Of a stretch of 64,000 nucleotides of DNA, positions 7,967 through 17,005 are shown piece by piece. The position numbers and the translations under genes are program-made. Location: NCBI GenBank assembly GCA_048266425.1, contig JBLWZN010000001.1, positions 148,044 to 212,043 on the forward strand, written 5' to 3'. The number at the start of each line of letters is the position of its first letter. Positions within the stretch are counted from its first letter, which is position 1. This DNA comes from Cerina sp048266425. GTDB lineage: Bacteria > Bacteroidota > Bacteroidia > Flavobacteriales > Flavobacteriaceae. The notes below the pieces were generated by a model that had not been told where the DNA came from, made no database searches, and was given only the letters and a program-made list of their open reading frames with translations.

Positions 7967-9334
7967 ATGGAGGTTATAAATGATTTTTTGGCGGCCCTAT
8001 TGCCGTATACCGAGTGGGTGATGCTTTTTTTGATTATAGGTGGGGGTTTGTTTTTGGTGTTTTATTCCAAGTTGCTCCCTTATCGCTATTTTAAACACGC
8101 CATCGCGATTACCGCAGGTAAATATGATAATCCCGATGATCCTGGCGAGGTAAGCCATTTGCAGGCACTTTCTTCGGCAGTGGCCGCCACCGTGGGTCTG
8201 GGAAATATTTCCGGGGTTGCCATTGCGATCTATATGGGAGGGCCGGGCGTTGTCTTTTGGATCTGGGTCACGGCATTGGTCGGCATGGGTATCAAATTTT
8301 ATTCCTGTAGTCTGGCCATTATGTTCAGGGGACAGGATAGTGATGGGGCATTGCAGGGAGGTCCCATGTATTATATTACCAAAGGAATCGGACCCAAGGC
8401 TAGGCCTTTAGCGGTATTTTTCTGTATTGCGGGCTTATTTGGTGTGCTTCCCGCTTTTACGACGAATCAATTTGTACAAACCATTATGGGCGTGGTACGG
8501 CCCGATGAGAACATTGCCTTGTTGGGTGAATTCAATTGGAAACTTGGAATCGGGATTGTACTATCAGTCCTAACTTCCTTTGTTATCTTTGGTGGATTGA
8601 AGAAGATTGCCAAGGTAGCCACTGCTATTGTGCCGTTTATGGTGCTCCTTTACCTGTTCGCGGTTATTTTTATAATGTTAATGAACTTAGGCCAGATTTG
8701 GCCTTCCCTAAAATTAATTTTTCTCGAAGCGTTTAATTTTAAGACAGCGGTCCAAGGCGGATTGTGGGGTCTGATCATTATAGGGATACGAAGGGCCGTA
8801 TTCTCCAATGAATCGGGCGTGGGAAGTGCCCCTATGTATCATGGCCAGTCCAAAACTACGGAACCTATCCAAGAAGGATTGGTTGCCATGTTGGGGCCTT
8901 TTATAGATACCATTGTTGTTTGCAGTCTCACCGCCATCGTCATAATTGTCAGCGGTGCCTATTTGGATGCCGAGCACAATGGCATTGTGATGACCCTTCT
9001 GGCTTTTGAACGATCTCTATTTGGGTTGGGCGATATATTGCTTATGGTCATTGTATCGGCCTTTGCGCTTTCCACTTTGTTTACCTATTCCTATTATGGT
9101 ACCAAATGTTTGTCATTTTTAACGAACGCTAAAATCGGCGGCTATTACAACTTCATTTATATACTAAGTATTACCTTTGCTGCCGTAGCTTCCGTAGAAT
9201 TGGTCGTCAATTTAATCGATCTCTCCTTTGCCCTCATGGTGATTCCCAACATGATCGCGGTGCTCTATTTGGCCCCTAAGGTAAACCAAGCTATGAAAAT
9301 TTATATTACAAAACTTAAGGATGGAAAATCATAG
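7967..9334 (+). CDS. Alanine/glycine:cation symporter (AGCS family)
   Basis: A 455-residue inner-membrane transporter with about ten hydrophobic segments. It belongs to the sodium:alanine symporter family, which imports alanine or glycine with Na+ or H+. Family-typical stretches are TVGLGNISGVAIAIYMGGPG (about 68-87), GGPMYYI and the C-terminal half motif FSNESGVGSAPM. The ATG at 7967 sits after AT-rich sequence and yields a normal N-terminus. It overlaps era by 14 bases, so era is probably cotranscribed and translationally coupled. Substrate choice between alanine and glycine cannot be read from the sequence. Confidence 0.92.
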   Translation: MEVINDFLAALLPYTEWVMLFLIIGGGLFLVFYSKLLPYRYFKHAIAITAGKYDNPDDPGEVSHLQALSSAVAATVGLGNISGVAIAIYMGGPGVVFWIWVTALVGMGIKFYSCSLAIMFRGQDSDGALQGGPMYYITKGIGPKARPLAVFFCIAGLFGVLPAFTTNQFVQTIMGVVRPDENIALLGEFNWKLGIGIVLSVLTSFVIFGGLKKIAKVATAIVPFMVLLYLFAVIFIMLMNLGQIWPSLKLIFLEAFNFKTAVQGGLWGLIIIGIRRAVFSNESGVGSAPMYHGQSKTTEPIQEGLVAMLGPFIDTIVVCSLTAIVIIVSGAYLDAEHNGIVMTLLAFERSLFGLGDILLMVIVSAFALSTLFTYSYYGTKCLSFLTNAKIGGYYNFIYILSITFAAVASVELVVNLIDLSFALMVIPNMIAVLYLAPKVNQAMKIYITKLKDGKS

Positions 9335-10208
9335 GGCAGGATTCGTAAATATTATAGGCAACCCCAATGTGGGCAAGTCTACCCTTATGAATGCATTTGT
9401 CGGGGAAAAATTGTCCATTATCACTTCCAAGGCACAGACTACGAGGCATCGGATTCTGGGTATCGTCAATGGGGACGATTTTCAAATGATTCTGTCGGAT
9501 ACCCCTGGTATTATAAAACCTGCTTATGAACTTCAATCTTCAATGATGGACTTCGTGAAGTCGGCCTTTGAAGATGCCGATGTATTGATTTATATGGTGG
9601 AAATAGGGGAGAAGGCACTAAAGGATGAAAGCTTTTTCCTAAAGATAAAAAACAGTACCATGCCGGTGCTCCTATTGTTGAATAAAATTGACCTATCGGA
9701 ACAGACGGTTTTAGAGGATCAGGTTCAGTATTGGCAAGAACAGCTGCCCAATGCGGAAATACATCCCATTTCGGCATTACAGAATTTCAATATCAAGGAA
9801 GTTTTTAACAGGATTTTGGAATTATTGCCCGAATCCCCGCCCTATTACCCCAAGGATCAGTTGACCGATAGGCCGGAACGCTTTTTTGTGAACGAGACCA
9901 TTCGGGAAAAAATTCTTCAACATTACAAAAAAGAAATACCCTATGCTGTTGAAATTGAAACGGAGGAGTTTATTGAGGACGAGGACATTGTTAGGATGCG
10001 CTCCGTAATTATGGTGGAGCGAGATTCCCAGAAGGGGATTATCATCGGGCATAAAGGGAATGCGTTAAAGAGGGTAGGGGTAGAAGCGCGTAAAGACCTT
10101 GAGAAATTCTTTGACAAACAAGTGCATATCGAACTTTATGTAAAAGTGAACAAGAATTGGCGCAATGACCCCAAACAATTAAAGCGCTTTGGTTATAATT
10201 CAAACTAA
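9321..10208 (+). CDS. era: GTPase Era
   Basis: A 295-residue ribosome-assembly GTPase that binds the 3' end of 16S rRNA. The G1 loop is GNPNVGKS at 13-20, followed by the switch TTRHRILGI, DTPG (G3) and NKID (G4). The C-terminal third is a KH domain with the GHKG loop (IIIGHKGNALKRVG). Length is normal for the family. The start at 9321 lies inside the end of the symporter gene. The order era then der is shared by many flavobacteria. Confidence 0.97.
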   Translation: MENHRAGFVNIIGNPNVGKSTLMNAFVGEKLSIITSKAQTTRHRILGIVNGDDFQMILSDTPGIIKPAYELQSSMMDFVKSAFEDADVLIYMVEIGEKALKDESFFLKIKNSTMPVLLLLNKIDLSEQTVLEDQVQYWQEQLPNAEIHPISALQNFNIKEVFNRILELLPESPPYYPKDQLTDRPERFFVNETIREKILQHYKKEIPYAVEIETEEFIEDEDIVRMRSVIMVERDSQKGIIIGHKGNALKRVGVEARKDLEKFFDKQVHIELYVKVNKNWRNDPKQLKRFGYNSN

Positions 10209-10271
10209 CTTTAAACTTCCCCAAGTCAGAATTCAAAATAAACCCATAACCACGTAATCTTAGAAAAGAAC

Positions 10272-10279
10272 TACCTTTG
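10272..10279 (+). promoter_or_regulatory. Putative -7 promoter element of der
   Basis: TACCTTTG matches the flavobacterial TAnnTTTG consensus and lies 18 bases before the der ATG, implying a very short leader. No clear TTG -33 element is present. Confidence 0.45.
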
Positions 10280-10296
10280 CGCCATAAAAATTAAGT

Positions 10297-11601
10297 ATGA
10301 GTGCTATAGTAGCCATTGTAGGGAGGCCCAATGTAGGGAAATCCACACTTTTTAACCGTATGATTCAAAGACGGGAAGCCATTGTGGACGCGGTTAGCGG
10401 AGTAACCCGCGACCGTCATTATGGCAAAAGTGATTGGAACGGAAAGGAGTTTTCCTTGATCGATACGGGAGGCTATGTTTTGGGAAGCGAGGATATTTTT
10501 GAAAAGGAGATCGATAAACAAGTTGAGCTTGCCATAGCCGAGGCGGATGCCATCATTTTTATGGTCGATGTGGAATCGGGGGTAACCGGAATGGACGAGG
10601 ATGTAGCCAAATTGCTGCGCAGGACTTCCAAACCGGTTTTCCTAGCGGTAAATAAGGTAGATAATGCCCAGAGAAACGAAGATGCGGTCGAATTTTATGC
10701 CCTAGGCCTCGGGGATTATTATTCACTTTCCAGTATCAACGGTAGTGGTACGGGCGAGCTGTTGGACGAATTGGTGAAGGTGCTTCCGGAATCGGAAAAG
10801 TCTGAGGAGGAACTGCCACGTTTTGCAGTGGTAGGACGGCCCAATGCCGGTAAATCTTCCTTTATAAATGCCTTGATCGGGGAAGATCGATATATTGTAA
10901 CCGATATTGCGGGAACAACAAGGGATAGTATTGATACGAAGTACAATCGCTTCGGATTTGAGTTTAATCTGGTGGATACCGCAGGTATCCGTCGCAAGGC
11001 CAAAGTGAAGGAAGATTTGGAATTTTATTCCGTTATGCGCGCCGTCCGTGCCATAGAACATTCGGATGTCTGTTTGCTGCTTTTGGACGCTACCCGGGGT
11101 TTTGATGGCCAGGTCGAGAATATTTTTTGGCTCGCACAGCGAAATAATAAGGGTATCGTAATCTTGGTAAATAAATGGGATTTGGTAGAGGATAAGGAGA
11201 CCAATACTATTAAGCACTACACCCAGAAAATTAAGGAAGCCATTGAACCCTTCACGGACGTTCCGATTATATTTATGTCGGTACTTGAAAAACAGCGAAT
11301 CTACAAGGCTATTGAAACTGCTGTTGCCGTATACGAAAATAGGTCCAAAAAGATTCCTACCCGTAAATTCAATGATATAATGCTTCCCCTAATAGAGGCC
11401 TATCCGCCACCGGCATATAAAGGGAAGTATGTGAAAATTAAATTTTGCACCCAGCTCCCAACCCCTTATCCGCAATTTGCATTCTTTTGCAATCTGCCAC
11501 AATACGTGAGAGAACCGTACAAGAGGTATTTGGAGAATAAGATTCGGGAAGAATTCGATTTTACCGGGGTTCCCATTACCATATTTATGCGGAAAAAATA
11601 A
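10297..11601 (+). CDS. der: Ribosome biogenesis GTPase Der (EngA)
   Basis: A 434-residue protein with two tandem GTPase domains and a C-terminal KH-like domain, needed for 50S subunit maturation. The first G1 motif is GRPNVGKS at 9-16 and the second GRPNAGKS at 180-187. Each domain has its DT(A)G and NK(V/W)D motifs. The acidic linker (about 160-172) separates the two. The end of the protein (CTQLPTPYPQFAFFCNLPQ) is the conserved RNA-facing segment. It is separated from era by 88 bases containing its own likely promoter. Confidence 0.97.
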   Translation: MSAIVAIVGRPNVGKSTLFNRMIQRREAIVDAVSGVTRDRHYGKSDWNGKEFSLIDTGGYVLGSEDIFEKEIDKQVELAIAEADAIIFMVDVESGVTGMDEDVAKLLRRTSKPVFLAVNKVDNAQRNEDAVEFYALGLGDYYSLSSINGSGTGELLDELVKVLPESEKSEEELPRFAVVGRPNAGKSSFINALIGEDRYIVTDIAGTTRDSIDTKYNRFGFEFNLVDTAGIRRKAKVKEDLEFYSVMRAVRAIEHSDVCLLLLDATRGFDGQVENIFWLAQRNNKGIVILVNKWDLVEDKETNTIKHYTQKIKEAIEPFTDVPIIFMSVLEKQRIYKAIETAVAVYENRSKKIPTRKFNDIMLPLIEAYPPPAYKGKYVKIKFCTQLPTPYPQFAFFCNLPQYVREPYKRYLENKIREEFDFTGVPITIFMRKK

Positions 11602-11636
11602 TATTATTAAGTATATTTGGGAATATTAATCTTTAG

Positions 11637-12527
11637 ATGGTTATGGTGGCAATTAAGGATTTAGCGGATTATCACCAACAGATTTACAAATTTTTTAAAC
11701 AACCCCAGTCCCCCGAGGAATGGGAACAATACAAACTTACCCAAGAGCAAATAGAGTTCTACCATGAATATGGGCATCTGTCCGGGATCAAACTTTTAGA
11801 AGATTGGCAGGTGGAGGAACTTAACAAGGAACTGGCGGAGATTGTGGACCCAACACATCCTGCCCACCATTTATTCTATGAGTTCCATAGCAACGAATCT
11901 ATAGACCCCAATACCACTTTGTTCCATTCCCTGGGACATTGGCGGATCACCAATGGTTTTCATGACGTGCTTTTCAATCCTGCATTTGTTATGGCTTCCA
12001 GTCAATTGTTGAACGGCAAGTCGGTACGTTTTTGGCACGACCAGCTATTTTGTAAGCCTGCCTATCATGGGGGTGTTGTTGCCTGGCATCAAGATTATTC
12101 CTATTGGACGCGTACCACTGCCATGCAGCACCTAACCTGTTGGACGGGTCTGGACGATGCCACCACCGAAAATGGCTGTTTGTATTATGTGCCCAAAAGC
12201 CATAAATGGGGACTTTTGGACAAACCGGAGCTGGCTGGGGATATGGAGGGGCTGATGGAATTCCTTACCGACGAGCAAAAGTCACAGTTTAAACCTATTC
12301 CAATAGAACTGAAAAAAGGATATGCCACATTTCACCATCCCTTGATGGTCCACGGATCCTATGCCAACAAATCCGCCAACAGCCGACGGGCCTTTGTCCT
12401 AAATGTCTTTGCCGACGGCACTATTAGCAATACCGATGACGAACTACTCCGCGGGGTGCCGATCATCAAAAAGGGGCAAAAAATGGAAGGAAAGTTTTTT
12501 CCTTTAATATTTGAAGCTAGGAAATAG
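11637..12527 (+). CDS. Phytanoyl-CoA dioxygenase (PhyH) family protein
   Basis: A 296-residue member of the Fe(II)/2-oxoglutarate dioxygenase superfamily. The metal-binding triad is visible as HxD at H151/D153 (WHQDYSYW) and a distal histidine near H239 (HPLMVHGS), with an arginine (R250) placed to bind 2-oxoglutarate. Such enzymes hydroxylate small molecules, with natural-product and osmolyte examples known. The substrate cannot be inferred here. It follows der by 35 bases but has no functional link to it. MV at residues 1-2 may be upstream of the true start (third residue M). Confidence 0.85.
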   Translation: MVMVAIKDLADYHQQIYKFFKQPQSPEEWEQYKLTQEQIEFYHEYGHLSGIKLLEDWQVEELNKELAEIVDPTHPAHHLFYEFHSNESIDPNTTLFHSLGHWRITNGFHDVLFNPAFVMASSQLLNGKSVRFWHDQLFCKPAYHGGVVAWHQDYSYWTRTTAMQHLTCWTGLDDATTENGCLYYVPKSHKWGLLDKPELAGDMEGLMEFLTDEQKSQFKPIPIELKKGYATFHHPLMVHGSYANKSANSRRAFVLNVFADGTISNTDDELLRGVPIIKKGQKMEGKFFPLIFEARK

Positions 12528-12682
12528 ACCACGTTCTCTTTAGGGCTCGGAAGGGTTAGGGCGTTTTCAAAACATTGGCAAGCCCAAAACAGTATTAGGC
12601 TATTTTAATATCCGATCTAAATGGATAATCCTACTTTCAAACCTCGTAAGTCTAACCTCGTATTTCAATCTTAGTATTTAAT

Positions 12683-14575
12683 TTACTTGCTTTGTCTTTT
12701 TAAGGCGGACACTAATTTTTTCCCGCGAACCAAGATTTTTAAACGCTGTTTTTTAAGGGAGATATGAGGGTTTTTCATCTCGTGCTCATCCATTTCGTAC
12801 TTGTATACCCCTAAAATATCCCTGTAACTTAGTATTCCCAAAATATCTCTATTACCTTCGGAAATGACGGGAATAACATCTATATTTTCATTGGCCATGG
12901 TTTCCACTGCGGTCAATAGGGTATCCGACAGTCGAATGTATATGGGGTTCGGTTCTATAAGTGTCCCGACAAGTTTGTCGTGATCGTGCTGATTGCTGAA
13001 CAAATTTGAATAACTTAAGATTCCCTTGTACGAACCCGAATCTGAGGAAATTATAAAATAGTTCGTCTTTGGGCCTTGATCCTGGCTCAACCATTCCCGG
13101 ACTTCTTTAATGCTATTTCCTTCGCTAATTATGGTTCCTTTTTTTGAAACCGCCTGGGCAACCGTTATTTTTTCAAGGATATCCGGTTCGTACGAGAGCG
13201 GAGTCTTGACTCCCCTTCGGGCCATTTTTTCGGTCATGATCGTATTTTCCATCATAAAATAGGATACCAAATAGGCAGCCGTGCAAGTGGCCAACAGCGG
13301 TAAAAGCGCATTGGATTCCCCCGTAGTTTCCAAGGCGAAGACAATGGAGGTAAGAAACGCCCTGGACGATCCGGCAAACATGGCGGACATGCCTACTAGT
13401 GCAGCCAATGGAACGGTTACCCCTGCTGTTGGAAACCATTGAAGAATACCAATGCCCAACATTGCACCAGCTGCCCCACCAATGGTAAGCAATGGGGCCA
13501 AAGTGCCGCCGGAAGTGCCACTTCCCAAGGCAATGGCCCAGGAAAGGAACTTGAAAAAGCACAACGAGAACAAAATTTGCAAGGACATTGTTCCCGTAAG
13601 TACAGCAATGATGTTGTCATATCCCACACCAAGTGTCCTAGGGGCAAAAAAACCAATGGCCCCAACGGCCAAACCTCCCATAGCGGGCCACCAGGCCCAA
13701 TGTATCGGCAATTTTTCAAAGCCATCCTCGATCGCATATACAATTTTGGTGACCAAAACGGAGAGCAGGCCTATAATGATGCCCATACCGCTGTATACCC
13801 CAATGGCAAGATTGGACGGTATTTCCACGGTTGCCCCCATGGGGAATACCACGCCTTGGCCAAACAACAAATGATGTCCTGCCGCGCCGGTAATGCTGGC
13901 CAGGGCTATGGGGAGAAAGGAACGGGGGGAAAATTCGAAAAGAAGGAGCTCTATGGCTAAAAATATCGCTGCGATCGGACTGCCAAAAATAGCGGCCATA
14001 CCTGCCGTTGCCCCAGCGGCCAGCAATATTTTACGTTCGTTATGGGAAATCCTCATGAGTTGTCCCAACGTGGAGCCAAGTGCACCTCCGGTAGCAATAA
14101 TAGGACCTTCGGCCCCAAATGGTCCTCCTGTACCTATGGATATGGCGGAGGACAATGGTTTGAGAAAAGTGATTGACGGCTTTATTTTACTTTGATTGGT
14201 CAAAATTTGTTCCATGGCCTCAGGGATTCCATGGCCACGGATAGCTTTGGAGCCATAAAGGGCCATTAGCCCTACCAGTAATCCTCCGATTGCCGGAATT
14301 AAAATCACAAAAAGGCCTTGGACATTGTCGGCTGGACTGGCGTGATGGATAGAAAAAGTATTGAAAAAGGAGATGTTGGTAATGAAATTTATTAGGTACA
14401 CTAGACCCTTGGCAATAAAACTGATCAATATTGCGATGAAAACCGCCAAGTAAGAAATGGTAAATAATCTCTTTTTATCCTGAGGTTTTTTGGGCCGAAC
14501 ATGTTCTTCTTCCAATGTCGGATTTAAGGATATCGATATTGGAATTCGGTTCTTTGGTAAATCGTTATCGGGCAT
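12683..14575 (-). CDS. ClC-type chloride channel/antiporter with C-terminal CBS pair
   Basis: A 630-residue membrane protein of the ClC family, with roughly 10-12 hydrophobic helices over residues 40-440 and two CBS domains at about 465-600. The selectivity motifs are GHGIPE (114-119, for GSGIPE), GAEGP (154-158) and GTSGGTLAP (for GGxFxP). The gating glutamate (E156) is retained, but the preceding arginine of GREGP is alanine. An external-gate glutamate usually signals a Cl-/H+ exchanger, but function cannot be settled by sequence. CBS domains in relatives bind adenine nucleotides. The gene is convergent with the dioxygenase gene and stands alone. Confidence 0.92.
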   Translation of the reverse strand: MPDNDLPKNRIPISISLNPTLEEEHVRPKKPQDKKRLFTISYLAVFIAILISFIAKGLVYLINFITNISFFNTFSIHHASPADNVQGLFVILIPAIGGLLVGLMALYGSKAIRGHGIPEAMEQILTNQSKIKPSITFLKPLSSAISIGTGGPFGAEGPIIATGGALGSTLGQLMRISHNERKILLAAGATAGMAAIFGSPIAAIFLAIELLLFEFSPRSFLPIALASITGAAGHHLLFGQGVVFPMGATVEIPSNLAIGVYSGMGIIIGLLSVLVTKIVYAIEDGFEKLPIHWAWWPAMGGLAVGAIGFFAPRTLGVGYDNIIAVLTGTMSLQILFSLCFFKFLSWAIALGSGTSGGTLAPLLTIGGAAGAMLGIGILQWFPTAGVTVPLAALVGMSAMFAGSSRAFLTSIVFALETTGESNALLPLLATCTAAYLVSYFMMENTIMTEKMARRGVKTPLSYEPDILEKITVAQAVSKKGTIISEGNSIKEVREWLSQDQGPKTNYFIISSDSGSYKGILSYSNLFSNQHDHDKLVGTLIEPNPIYIRLSDTLLTAVETMANENIDVIPVISEGNRDILGILSYRDILGVYKYEMDEHEMKNPHISLKKQRLKILVRGKKLVSALKRQSK

Positions 14576-14653
14576 TTTAGCTAATCCCTATTTTTGAGAA
14601 GTAAGGGGTCAAATTTATGAAATGAACATAAACAAAATTGATTTTTTGTTTAC

Positions 14654-14814
14654 GAAGTGGTTTAAACTTTTAGTTTGAAATCGAGAATGAAGGCTTTTGT
14701 GCCTGGGTGAAGCCATCTTTTAGTAGCACAGTCATGGTTACGGTACTCTAAAATGGTAAAATCTAAGTGCAAAATGCGAAATGGGTAGGTAAAGGAAAAA
14801 GTTTAAACCACTTC
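14654..14814. mobile_element. Short element bounded by 18-bp perfect inverted repeats (MITE or IS-end remnant)
   Basis: GAAGTGGTTTAAACTTTT at 14654-14671 is the exact reverse complement of 14797-14814. The 125 bases between hold no ORF of note. No target-site duplication is obvious. The layout fits a miniature inverted-repeat element or the fused ends of a lost insertion sequence, sitting between the ClC and STAS-like genes. Confidence 0.55.
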
Positions 14815-14852
14815 CTCAATTTGAAAAAGAGTAGTCTAGTTCCTAAATTAAA

Positions 14853-15251
14853 TTAAATTACTTTACGCAAAACCTGATGTTGCTCTTTTCCCGTAAGTTC
14901 ATTGGCCCATTGAATGGCATTTTCCAAATTTTTACCCATAAAAATGGGTTTTTTAAGAAATGCCTTTTCCAATTGCGCATTGGTCAGTGATAATGTACTT
15001 TGGGATACAAAGGCGAAACCCACGAGATTGGTGAGTCTGGAAGTGCGAAGATAGATAAGTGGGTCAACGGCATAGGAATGGATCCTATGGGATATATAGA
15101 CAAAGGGCGTGTCCGGAAAATACGTCTCAACAATTTGTTCAAATATGTCATGCTCTGCATGGCCCAAGAACATACCTTCGTGCACCTCTGTGATCAAATA
15201 ATCCTTGTAAATTTTGATCGTTCCGAAATCCAAATTTAATGTGATTTCCAT
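14853..15251 (-). CDS. Small STAS/SpoIIAA-like protein
   Basis: A 132-residue cytoplasmic protein without signal peptide or membrane helix. Its alternating beta/alpha pattern (FVYISHRIHSYAVDP, LVGFAFVSQS, then a C-terminal helix with IQWANELTG) matches the STAS/SEC14-like SpoIIAA family common in flavobacteria, where AFLKKPIFM precedes the last helix. No biochemical role is known for these proteins. It ends shortly after the inverted-repeat element and has its own leader. The assignment is by fold pattern and is moderately sure. Confidence 0.65.
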   Translation of the reverse strand: MEITLNLDFGTIKIYKDYLITEVHEGMFLGHAEHDIFEQIVETYFPDTPFVYISHRIHSYAVDPLIYLRTSRLTNLVGFAFVSQSTLSLTNAQLEKAFLKKPIFMGKNLENAIQWANELTGKEQHQVLRKVI

Positions 15252-15441
15252 TTTCGTCTATAATAAGTTCAAACCGTGAAAATTTGTTGTCCCACTCCAT
15301 CAATTAAACTCTATATCACGTACAAAATTATATTTAAAATGTGCGATTTTTCGTAAAATCGATGAAGTGGTCATAATAGCGGATAAAGGGTTGAATTTTT
15401 GTCCCTAAAAAATGAAATGTTTATTTTGAAAAAAGGATGCC

Positions 15442-15470
15442 TTTGAATATTAAAAAATTCCCGTAATTTG
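15442..15470 (+). promoter_or_regulatory. Promoter of tRNA-Val
   Basis: TTTG at 15442-15445 and TAATTTG at 15464-15470 are separated by 18 bases, close to the flavobacterial -33/-7 consensus. They lie about 60 bases upstream of the tRNA. Confidence 0.55.
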
Positions 15471-15532
15471 CGCATTATTGAAAACGGGTCCCCTAAATTG
15501 AACGGGAGGCCCTGATGTTTTTCGGTAGATAA

Positions 15533-15607
15533 GGGATATTAGCTCAGTTGGTTTAGAGCGCTGCCTTGACAGGGCAGAGGTCATTGGTTCGAATCCAATA
15601 TGTCCCA
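15533..15607 (+). tRNA. tRNA-Val (GAC)
   Basis: A 75-base cloverleaf: acceptor stem GGGATAT / ATGTCCC with one G:U pair, D arm AGCTCAGTTGG, anticodon loop TTGACAG with anticodon GAC, T loop GGTTCGAATCC. CCA is not encoded. Confidence 0.95.
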
Positions 15608-15663
15608 CTTTAACAAGGTCATTGGTTCCCCTGAAATCCCTGTGCAAGATGCCTCTCAATATT

Positions 15664-16938
15664 CTACAGTAAATCCATAATCCTTTCCAAAGCCATTCCG
15701 CGGGACCCTTTTATTAAAATTACGGCATTTCTAGGAGGATTATCCGCCAGGGTTGATTTAAGGTCATTGAATGTTTCCAATCTTGTGTATGGGGTATTTG
15801 TGCGGTAAAAATTACTTCCAACCAAATAGACATTTTTAAGATTCAGGCCTTTCGCTAGGTCGGCGATATTTTGGTGTTCGTCGGCGGCCGTTTTCCCCAG
15901 TTCGAACATATCCCCCAGGAATGCAATTTTATTGGTTCCTGGAGTCTTTTCGAAACTTTCCAACGCTGCCTTCATACTGGTCGGGTTTGCATTGTAGGCA
16001 TCCAAAATTATATGGTTTCCGTTTTTTTCAATGATTTGGGATCTGTTATTTTGGGGGCTATAACCCTCCAGGGCAGTTTTTATATCCGAAAATTCAACAT
16101 TGAAATGATTGCCCATAAGAATGGCAGCACAACAATTTGTAAAATTATAATTCCCGATCAGTTTGGACAGAACTGTCTGTCCGGCTACCTCCAAGCCAAC
16201 AAATGGGTTTGCCCCTGTAAATTTAATTTGATACGCTCCCTTATTTTCCTTACTGAAACCTGACTTGTTTTTGTAACCGGTCAATTTTTTTATTTGCACC
16301 GGGTCGTCGGCATTGTAGAAAATGAATCGATCATTACCTATAAGAAATTCATACAACTCACTCTTTCCCTGTATAACGCCTTCTTCACTCCCAAACCCCT
16401 CTAAATGGGCCTTGCCAAAATTAGTGATATAGCCATAATCGGGTTGTGACAAACTGCAGAGAAAGGCAATTTCGCCCAAATGGTTGGCCCCCATTTCTAT
16501 AACGGCCATTTCCGTATCATCTTGAATGGAAAGCAGCGTAAGGGGTACGCCAATGTGGTTGTTAAGATTTCCCTTTGTGGCTATGGTCCTGTATTTTTTG
16601 GAGAGTACGGTCGAAATTAATTCCTTCGTGGTCGTTTTGCCATTGCTGCCGGTAAGCCCTATAATTTTGGCCTTGGAGTGATTTCTGTGATAAGTGGCCA
16701 GTTCCTGTAGGGTCTGTAGCACGTTGTCGACCAAGATGGTTTTGTCTGAAACCACGTAGTTTTCCTCGTCCACGATGGCATATGCGGCTCCTTCGGCCAA
16801 GGCGTTTCGGGCAAACTCGTTCCCGTTGAAGTTATCGCCCTTTAAGGCAAAAAAGATGCTCTTTTCAATAATTTTTCGACTGTCCGTACAAACTTTGGGA
16901 AACTGTAAATAGAGTTGGTGGAGGTCTTCAATTTTCAT
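15664..16938 (-). CDS. murF: UDP-N-acetylmuramoyl-tripeptide--D-alanyl-D-alanine ligase
   Basis: A 424-residue cytoplasmic ligase adding D-Ala-D-Ala to the peptidoglycan precursor. The Mur-ligase P-loop GSNGKTTTKELIS, the LNNHIG and EMGANHLGEIA signatures, and the C-terminal domain with LDAYNANPTSMKAAL are all present. The chosen start at 16938 (MKIEDLHQLY) fits MurF. Starting ten codons earlier would run into the gldJ terminator region. The gene lies downstream of gldJ, an arrangement I recall from related flavobacteria, but with a terminator between them. Confidence 0.95.
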   Translation of the reverse strand: MKIEDLHQLYLQFPKVCTDSRKIIEKSIFFALKGDNFNGNEFARNALAEGAAYAIVDEENYVVSDKTILVDNVLQTLQELATYHRNHSKAKIIGLTGSNGKTTTKELISTVLSKKYRTIATKGNLNNHIGVPLTLLSIQDDTEMAVIEMGANHLGEIAFLCSLSQPDYGYITNFGKAHLEGFGSEEGVIQGKSELYEFLIGNDRFIFYNADDPVQIKKLTGYKNKSGFSKENKGAYQIKFTGANPFVGLEVAGQTVLSKLIGNYNFTNCCAAILMGNHFNVEFSDIKTALEGYSPQNNRSQIIEKNGNHIILDAYNANPTSMKAALESFEKTPGTNKIAFLGDMFELGKTAADEHQNIADLAKGLNLKNVYLVGSNFYRTNTPYTRLETFNDLKSTLADNPPRNAVILIKGSRGMALERIMDLL

Positions 16939-16951
16939 AGAACTAATGTAT

Positions 16952-16984
16952 AAAAAAAGTCCCGACATAAAATGTCAGGACTTT
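16952..16984 (-). terminator. Terminator between gldJ and murF
   Basis: Hairpin AAAGTCCCGACAT / ATGTCAGGACTTT with a single mismatch, followed on the minus strand by seven T. It ends 14 bases before the murF ATG, so murF either starts inside it or relies on read-through. Confidence 0.8.
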
Positions 16985-17005
16985 GCAATATTTAATTTTA
17001 AAAAT

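Noticed and set aside
13439..13960. 173-residue plus-strand ORF inside the ClC gene
   Set aside because: It is antisense to a membrane-protein coding region, has no protein-like pattern, and the ClC frame is certain.
15450..15659. 69-residue minus-strand ORF over the tRNA-Val gene
   Set aside because: It contains the well-known spurious sequence (GFEPMTSAL..) that arises from translating the antisense of a tRNA.
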